Shown here piece by piece: positions 21,021 to 26,548 of a stretch of 26,548 nt of DNA. Every line of letters begins with the position of its first letter. The first letter of the stretch is position 1. The notes below the pieces were generated by a model. It worked only from the letters and a program-made list of their open reading frames with translations, was not told the origin of the DNA and did no database searches. Origin of the DNA: Cudoniella acicularis (lineage: Eukaryota; Ascomycota; Leotiomycetes; Helotiales; Helotiaceae); assembly GCA_013054445.1 (NCBI GenBank), contig JAAMPI010000758.1:1-26548 (forward strand), given 5' to 3'. The position numbers and the translations under genes are program-made.

Positions 21021-21026
21021 CCGAGG
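21021..21026. promoter_or_regulatory. CCGAGG motif, possible fatty-acid regulator site
   Basis: CCGAGG is the core bound by FarA/FarB/Ctf1-type Zn2Cys6 regulators of fatty-acid genes in filamentous ascomycetes. It lies about 500 bp upstream of a CYP52 gene, a plausible target. A single 6-bp match is weak evidence. Confidence 0.25.
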
Positions 21027-21152
21027 CGTTTCACATGCGAAGTGTGGGGTTTCCAGGTGAAGTGCGGAGAAGCTCAAAGCCCCGAGACAAAGGGGAACCT
21101 GGAAGCCACGACCGACATGCTGCCCTACGAGTTAGGGACCCGAGAAGTTGTG

Positions 21153-21166
21153 TCGCTGCAGCGGAT
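21153..21166. repeat. Target-site duplication, left copy
   Basis: TCGCTGCAGCGGAT, identical over 14 bases to 21696-21709. It abuts the simple-repeat tail of the element. Its core CGCTGCAGCG is itself a palindrome. Confidence 0.8.
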
Positions 21167-21200
21167 TGATTGATTGGTTGATTGATTGGTTGATTGATTT
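21164..21200. repeat. GATT-type microsatellite, tail of the inserted element
   Basis: Roughly three copies of a 12-base unit GATTGATTGGTT, made of tetranucleotides GATT and GGTT. On the minus strand it forms the 3' tail (AATC/AACC units) of the element. Confidence 0.85.
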
Positions 21201-21695
21201 ATCCATTTACGTCCTGTATAAGTCAAAGACCATAGTAGGACGGCCAGGGGCCTCAGTCCCTGGAACCATGGCACAGAGCGGCCGTCTATAGTTGTACATG
21301 ATTCTACCTAAAGGTAGAGCACTTCCAAGTATGGTGGTATCCTATATATTCTGAGGGGAACCCGTAGACACAGTGTATACAGGAGTCGAACCTGCCTTTC
21401 CAATTGCCCGAAGACAATTAGCGTACTTACCAGCTATCCTAATAGACTGTGCAAGAGCTCCCCGGGTGACATTGGGGATCAGGTCCCAGCTTAACAAAGG
21501 CCGTACCCAAGTCCTCTCCCTAATCCTCTCTACCCCTCTTATGCCCTCCGTCTTTGCGTTCTACCCCCTCACACCCTGCCCACGAGCCAAAGCGCGACTT
21601 TCCTCATGTCCCAACCTTCATCCAGTCGTATGTCGGTACTCATGTCGTATCGGGAATAGGTATATAGTAATCGTGTGTTTGTGCTGTAAGGACCC
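21167..21695 (-). mobile_element. 529-bp retroposed element (SINE-like or 5'-truncated LINE)
   Basis: The segment is flanked by two perfect copies of TCGCTGCAGCGGAT (21153-21166 and 21696-21709), so it has a 14-bp target duplication. Read on the minus strand it begins GGGTCC, ends in an AATC/AACC simple-sequence tail (GATT-type on the plus strand, to about 21200), and has no terminal inverted repeats. Together these are the hallmarks of target-primed retroposition. In its middle, a tRNA-like module with A and B boxes lies at 21372-21448. Between that and the tail is a long hairpin with arms GACGGCC (21239) and GGCCGTC (21280) and an inner CCAGGG/CCCTGG pair. The first 80 bases contain a short minus-strand frame ending near 21569 (DEGWDMRKVALWLVGRV), which could be the end of a LINE polyprotein. 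The A box lies about 250 bases from the 5' end, unusual for a simple SINE. Confidence 0.72.
21372..21448 (-). other. tRNA-like module with A and B boxes and a UUCG hairpin
   Basis: On the minus strand the ends AGTCTAT (21448-21442) and ATACACT (21378-21372) can pair at six of seven positions, like an acceptor stem. TAGGATAGCTGG (21441-21430) resembles an A box. A T-arm with loop TTCGACT and a 5-bp stem contains the B box GGTTCGACTCC (21392-21382). At the place of the anticodon arm is a 9-bp stem closed by a TTCG tetraloop (21421-21400), so there is no 7-base anticodon loop. The D-stem pairs poorly. This is not a functional tRNA; it is best read as a tRNA-derived Pol III promoter region of the inserted element. 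Confidence 0.5.
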
Positions 21696-21709
21696 TCGCT
21701 GCAGCGGAT
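21696..21709. repeat. Target-site duplication, right copy
   Basis: TCGCTGCAGCGGAT, identical to 21153-21166. It abuts the GGGTCC end of the element (minus-strand 5' end). Confidence 0.8.
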
Positions 21710-22004
21710 ATTTAGAGAGCTTATCAAGGCTGGGAGGATGGTTAGGAATTTGGGGGCCACAGCCCAGTAAGCTTCAACAGGGGTTCAGAGCGGGTGGCTG
21801 GAAATACCACAGTATGAAATGTCAGAAATGAATCGGTGGCTTGCATGAATAGGATTCGCGATACGACAACCGATAATCAATTCTAAATTATGATTTTCAT
21901 AACGCCTGAACGACTCCTTACTCCGTACAGTAACTAACTCCTTCACTCCTTCACAAACGCCCTTGAATTACCCACACAACACAAATCCTGCCGACTTGCG
22001 CAAA

Positions 22005-23842
22005 TTAAAGGGAGCACTCCGTCGAGTTAGTTTGTGTGCAGAAAACCATCTGTACAGGTCCACATCTAATGCCCCGGCTGACCATACGCTCCCTCATCTC
22101 GGCCAATCTGGGGCTCGCATCAAGTTGAGTCCTGTTGTTGCCATTGGCATCCTGCCTTCCTGACCACAAGACTTCTCCTGCCGCACTTGCTCGGGGCCAA
22201 ACCATATCGTCAAGGTTCACTGGATCTGTCTGTTCTGACCAGATGTGGACCTCGCCACCCAGGACCAGGTCTGTTTGATTTTGGGGAACACCAGCGAGGG
22301 GGTCGTAGGAATAGACCAGGCGCCAGTTTTTCGTTGGAGAACAATAGTCGTTGAAGGGATAAAATTTGGCGAATGATGCACCCTCTGCAAAGTCCAACCA
22401 CTGCCCTTTGCCACAGTCAAGATACTGCCAAAACATTAGCGTGGCACCTGAAGCTAGGTCAATCAACTTACCCAGAAATTATAATTCCCTGCCAGCACCT
22501 TGTGCCCTTGGGCTGTGACTGCCGCAACATTTGCATCGCTCTGCCACGTCTGGACCACTACGTCTGCTCCCAGAGTGAGGTTCCAAACGAGAAGCATCTC
22601 TTCCCAAACCACTGGCGTCAGTCCTGCCGCTCTGATATGAGCATGGTTACGGTCAACAAGCTTCTGTATGAGTGGTTGGAGAACGGCGCTATCATTTGAC
22701 TTGACAGTATCATCTAGTAAATATGCATTCACGTTGACCTCGTCACCACCTGTATGGAGGTACGTTGAATAAGGAGCAACTCTTGGCAAGACGTCCCCAA
22801 ACAATGTATCGACGAAGTCATCGACAGCACTAGAGTTCAACTTCAATGACCCACAAGGAGGTTCAGCGCAATAAGTGTCCCACGGTTGGGCGTCAAAGGC
22901 AGCGATGAGGTCTGGATAGGCGATTCCAATTGCAGTTGTGTGGCCTGGCATATCGAATTCGATGACCACTTCAACGCCGCGTTGAATAGCATAGGTTTGA
23001 ATCTTCTTGATATCGTCAGGCGTGTAAGACAAGCCAGTGAAATAGGCGCCCTTCTGTGATAACTCAGGGAGTGCTGGGATGTCCATAGGCCAGGATTGAG
23101 AGTCCGTCATATGTAAATGAAGGATATTAAACTTGTTCCAGGAGATAGCATCGATGGTTCGCAATATGTCCTCAACCGGAAACCAATTCCGGGCCACATC
23201 CATGTTAAGTCCTCTGTGTGCGAACTTTGGCGCATCTGTGATCTTGATGGGGGCTAGATTTGTATATGTGCCTGCAGAAGAATGCTGATAGAATAGTTGA
23301 ATGAAGGTCTGGAGAGCATGTAAAACTCCTACAGATGACACCGCGGTTATCTCCGCGGTCCCATCCGTGCCAATCGAAATAGCATAAGACTCGTCTACTT
23401 GACCAGCCAACGGCTTAAATGTGCTGGAATTGTCGGTCCCAGTTTGAGTGATAGTAAGGGTTTTAATATAAGTTTTTGGCGAGTATCCACCGGGTTCGAA
23501 GTTGGATAGTCCGTTCCTTGGAACCAATTTCCATGGAACTATATTCTGACGGAAGAGAGTTCCCAGGGCACGGGTCACGCCTTTCTTCACGATTGCTGAG
23601 CCTGTAATGCCATCATGGGTATCGGAGGTAAGGGAAGACTGCAAATCAAAAACCTGCTCAGTTTGACTGTACGAAAAATAGTGCAGAAAGGAAGTACAGC
23701 ATACATTTCCACCATTATAAGTTACTTGAACATCAGGGCCAATCCACAGCACGGAATTCCCGCTGGAAAATGATTGAGGCGCTGGCCATATGGCGAGGGC
23801 GCAAGAAGTAAAAACAAGTATTAAGGAAGTTTGAAACCACAT
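22005..23842 (-). CDS. Secreted beta-N-acetylhexosaminidase, GH20, two exons
   Basis: Exons complement(22472..23842) and (22005..22424), joined by a 47-nt intron (GTAAGT, CTAAT branch, GGCAG), give 596 residues. GH20 enzymes release terminal GlcNAc from chitin oligomers and N-glycans by substrate-assisted catalysis. A signal peptide is clear (MWFQTSLILVFTSCALA, about residues 1-17), so the protein is secreted or wall-bound. The zincin-like N-terminal domain is followed by the TIM barrel: HRGLNMDVARNWFP (substrate Arg), NILHLHMTDSQSWP, VIEFDMPGHT, and the catalytic pair D367-E368 in YLHTGGDEVN. VVQTWQ, YNFWYLDCGKGQW and GGEVHIWSEQTD follow near the C-terminus. Several NxS/T glycosylation sites are present. 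Length equals that of fungal NagA-type enzymes and no lesion is seen. A TATATAAA element lies 75 bases before the ATG. Confidence 0.95.
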
Positions 23843-25654
23843 GACGATGTTTGAAAAGGAGATTGAGTGGGTGTAAAGTGCAGGGCTAGAGGATAGAAAA
23901 GAGGAGAGAGGGGAGCTTTATATACATATGCAGGAGATGTAGTCATACAGCAGAGGAAGAGCAGGCCTGCAAGTGAATAAAAGTAACATGGTCCCTGATT
24001 CCCAGTCAAGTGGCAGGCCAGGGTCAAGGGCCGATAGCGAACGATGACAAGAGAACCAACGAGGCGGGGACTCGGAGGCTGAGTGCTGATTAGAGTTGGA
24101 GATCGAAATTGACCTCAATATGATCATTTACGGCACTGTAGTCTGTTGGGATGATGGCAGCGTGATGCTTTGCAGCTTTTGCAGCCTTTGCAGCTGCAGA
24201 TACAGGGAGCCGGGAGCCTAGGACTACGGGATACAAGACTAGGAGGCCTGCAATGCCACGACTGGCCGAAAGCAGCAAGAATCGTCGAAATCAATGTCTG
24301 CAACGTTACGAGTTGCCGAAGCCCCGCGAATTTCGAGTGCGATGTGCGGTGTGGCGCCGCGAGATAATTTGCGGACAGTAGGGGGTAGAGGAGCCTCCTG
24401 AGCGAAGGACTAGGGAGGAGGGCCGAAATCCTGTGGGACACCACGGGCCTGGGACATGCCCTGGGGCACACTGTAAAATAGCTACCTAGGTACGAAGCAC
24501 TTCGTAGTTAACATGCACATTAACAAGCACAATAACAGCGGCGACGAGAGATTCTTCAGGTCGTTTTGAGTATATAGTACACCGTGGTATGCGATAACCG
24601 GTTGCCAGCTTGCGGCTTGCCACAGTGCTGGAGAGCCGGCCCTCGGGATCAGTACCAGCCTGCCCGAAATGAAAGTGTCGATCGGGCCAGGATACGGCTC
24701 CTGTCGATGAAGCTTCAAGCCTTCGAAAGTCTTCTTTTAGAAGCTCTGAAACGTGAAATATCATGGTTCTAATGGGGGCGCAAATAAGATTCTTAGAATT
24801 GGACCAGAATATCTTGGTTGTCCGCGCCTATCGCTCGTAACTGCAGCCTCGCACATGACCTATATAACCCTTAAGTCAGAAAAGAAGCGCACACGAGGAT
24901 CCAAGCACGGCGCTTATACCGTACTTCAGAAACCCTTCGCCCGGCTGTGAAATTATGTAATACTCGGTCCGGTATTTCTAAGTGCGAGGGACAAACGAAA
25001 ATCCGAATAAGTTGTTTAAAAAAAAGGTAATATACCCATTGTAGGATAGTGATTTAGGCATAAATTATTTTACTACTATGAAACATTATAAGTTTAACTG
25101 AATCAGAAACCCGCCTGGCACTTAAAAAATAACACACCGAGTAGTCCGTATACTCTGCGAAGTCCAAGAGACCCGAGTCGGACTTCATTATTACGGAACG
25201 GGTACTCACCACCATTGTTTTGCCCATACATTCTCCTACTGGCTGGCTGGCAGAACAGGTGTGTAATGCCTGAGGCTTCTATCTCTTTCTTCTAACCCCC
25301 ATATGCTTACTCATCGCAAGGCTGAAGAATAGGTGGTGCAGAATTCCCAGCCTCGTACTGCAGCCTGAGGCAAGAACTAATCATGTGACTATGATTGCCT
25401 CGTCAGATCGCGACTTCTAGCTTCTCCATTCCCAGGCTCGTACAATCAAAGAACCCAACAACCACGCTCTTTGTCGACCCAAACGCGTATCGAGTTGCGA
25501 TTTCGATATAAAGAGATTCTTCGCCTCCGCTACAGAAACCTTCGCGCAACGCTGCCTTGCGCAGTCTTCCTTGACCTCGCAGCAGCCTCGAGACACAAAA
25601 CCCTCATTTCTTCGCCTTTACCCTCTAACGCGTTCTCATCACCCGATCGCAAAC
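23843..25654. other. Divergent promoter region of the GH20 and NAB2 genes
   Basis: About 1.8 kb, the longest gene-free stretch. It contains the GH20 TATA box (23917), a nested palindromic site at 24482-24507 (TACCTAGGTA overlapping TACGAAG-CA-CTTCGTA), an AT-rich block at 24950-25130, and a NAB2 leader with GATATAAAG near 25503. Frames of 60-125 codons on both strands show no protein character. No RNA gene or transposon was recognised. Confidence 0.6.
23917..23924 (-). promoter_or_regulatory. TATA box of the hexosaminidase gene
   Basis: The minus strand reads TATATAAA, 75 bases upstream of the ATG at 23842, a reasonable distance for a short fungal leader. Consistent with a strongly inducible secreted enzyme; the assignment is inferred from motif and position only. 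Confidence 0.45.
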
Positions 25655-26548
25655 ATGTCTGTCGAAGTTGTCCTGGAGTCGCCTTTGGCTCATGCTCTCA
25701 ACGCTGCAATCCAGCCCAAGCTGGTAGAGGTGGGATGGAGTACTGGCGGCGCGGACGATTCTGCCCTGTCAGAATATATCATTCTCATGTTGGTCAACGG
25801 CAAAACACAAGATCAAATCGCCGCGGAGCTGTCGGGCGATCTTCTTAACCTCGGACCGGACGATCCTGGAGCAAGAGATTTCTCTCAGTGGCTGTTTGGG
25901 CAAGTTGACGTACTCAACTCGCAGTTGGGAGGCGGAGATGGAGGCTTTCCACAAGAGTCCGGTACGCCACAGAGGGAACCTCTAAACGAAGCGCAAGACG
26001 CGGATATGGGTGATGCCTCGGATGTTGGGCAGGCTAATGTGTATGCAATCCCGTCGGTGGATCTTTCACCAGACCTCAGTCTCCCCCTTAACCCAGCACT
26101 AACATACCGCAGACCTACGGGTCCGAAGTCGATGCGAGATGGTGCCCGTCCAAGGGATAAGCGCATGCTTGGCCATCTTGCAAAGGCAATGGACAGATCA
26201 AACGACAATGTCCTCCACCGAGTACGGTCTCATAGCGGAAACGAGCGCATAAATTCCCACTCGAGAGCTCCCCCAACCGGCCCAAGACAGCAGTCTCTGA
26301 GTCGAGGTGGTCCTCGCCTATCGAATGGGGGACGTAACGGTAACATGGCTGGCCCTTCAATGCGTAGTCCAGCGGCGATGAATGTCATGAATTTGTCACC
26401 GCAAGCTCAGATGGAAATGATCAACAATCTTCACAACCTGGAACAACAGATGAGGGGGATGGCACATGTAATGGGATTGGCAGGGCAAATGCCTATGGGG
26501 AATGGGATGGGAAGTGGTTATCCTCAACAGCAACAACAGAGGAAATCG
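25655..26548 (+). CDS. NAB2: Nuclear poly(A)-RNA-binding protein Nab2, N-terminal part (3' end outside window)
   Basis: Exon 25655..26040, a 72-nt intron (GTATGC donor at 26041, CACTAAC branch, CCGCAG acceptor at 26112), then 26113 to the window edge. The start MSVEVVLESPLAHALNAAIQ and the PWI-like fold (SEYIILMLVNGKTQDQIAAE, then LLNLGPDDPGARDFSQWLF, about residues 40-90) are those of fungal Nab2, which binds poly(A) tails, limits their length and couples mRNA to nuclear export. Splicing gives NVPTGPKSMRDGARPRDKRM, a block conserved in filamentous-fungal Nab2; it is followed by MDRSNDNVLHRVRSHSGNER and a Met/Gln-rich segment. The CCCH zinc fingers expected at the C-terminus lie beyond the window. 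The intron is a multiple of three and stop-free, so the unspliced frame also stays open. Confidence 0.9.
   Translation, partial: MSVEVVLESPLAHALNAAIQPKLVEVGWSTGGADDSALSEYIILMLVNGKTQDQIAAELSGDLLNLGPDDPGARDFSQWLFGQVDVLNSQLGGGDGGFPQESGTPQREPLNEAQDADMGDASDVGQANVYAIPSVDLSPDLSLPLNPALTYRRPTGPKSMRDGARPRDKRMLGHLAKAMDRSNDNVLHRVRSHSGNERINSHSRAPPTGPRQQSLSRGGPRLSNGGRNGNMAGPSMRSPAAMNVMNLSPQAQMEMINNLHNLEQQMRGMAHVMGLAGQMPMGNGMGSGYPQQQQQRKS

Larger units (their letters stand above)
20520..22004. other. Intergenic region holding the P450 promoter and a retroposed insertion
   Basis: About 1.5 kb between the P450 start and the 3' end of the hexosaminidase gene. The part from 20520 to 21152 is promoter-like and contains the CCGAGG motif. 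From 21153 to 21709 it is occupied by an inserted element with its target duplications (separate entries). The remainder to 22004 shows nothing recognisable. Open frames in 20556-21173 lack protein features. Confidence 0.6.

Noticed and set aside
21373..21831. 152-residue plus-strand frame
   Set aside because: It runs through the inserted element, its tRNA-like module and the right target duplication. Not a gene.
1..26548. CRISPR arrays, bacterial operons, rRNA genes or a biosynthetic cluster
   Set aside because: No regularly spaced repeats or rRNA motifs were seen. The genes are intron-bearing, single and functionally unrelated, as in an ordinary fungal chromosome.

Overview
The window is a stretch of nuclear chromosome from a filamentous ascomycete. 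Genes are split by short introns (46 to 119 nt) with GT-AG borders and CTAAC or CTGAC-like branch sites. They sit 0.1 to 1.8 kb apart on both strands, and the protein families are typical of Pezizomycotina (CYP52, OTT_1508-type deaminase, fungal CorA-like, ARO8, Nab2, Rnc1-type KH protein). Protein style suggests a leotiomycete-like fungus, but that is an impression and not a proof. All exon structures below were assembled by hand from splice signals and reading frame.

Layout from left to right: 3' end of a NAD(P) malic enzyme (+); a frameshifted small secreted-protein locus (+); an OTT_1508-type nucleic-acid deaminase-like gene (-); a CorA-like two-transmembrane gene (+); a 5'-truncated remnant of the inner nuclear membrane gene SRC1/MAN1 (+); an ABM-domain protein (-); a three-KH-domain RNA-binding protein (-); a coiled-coil protein (+) divergently placed about 1 kb away; an amidase with one in-frame stop (+); an aromatic aminotransferase ARO8 (+); a CYP52-type P450 (-); a 529-bp retroposed element with a 14-bp target duplication; a secreted GH20 beta-N-acetylhexosaminidase (-); and the 5' part of NAB2 (+).

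There is no operon or obvious biosynthetic cluster. Housekeeping genes (malic enzyme, KH protein, ARO8, NAB2) alternate with accessory ones. Three accessory-type loci look damaged: the secreted-protein locus has a frameshift, SRC1 lacks its 5' half, and the amidase has a nonsense codon in an otherwise complete six-exon gene. Two loci that first look broken are probably intact. The TAA in the deaminase gene lies inside a plausible 81-nt intron, and the apparent frameshift in the CorA-like gene disappears with a 46-nt intron.

The most unusual structure is the insertion at 21167-21695. It has a perfect 14-bp duplication at both ends, a (GATT)n-type tail, and an internal tRNA-like module with A and B boxes, in which a UUCG-capped hairpin occupies the anticodon-arm position. 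It looks like a SINE-like element or a 5'-truncated LINE.
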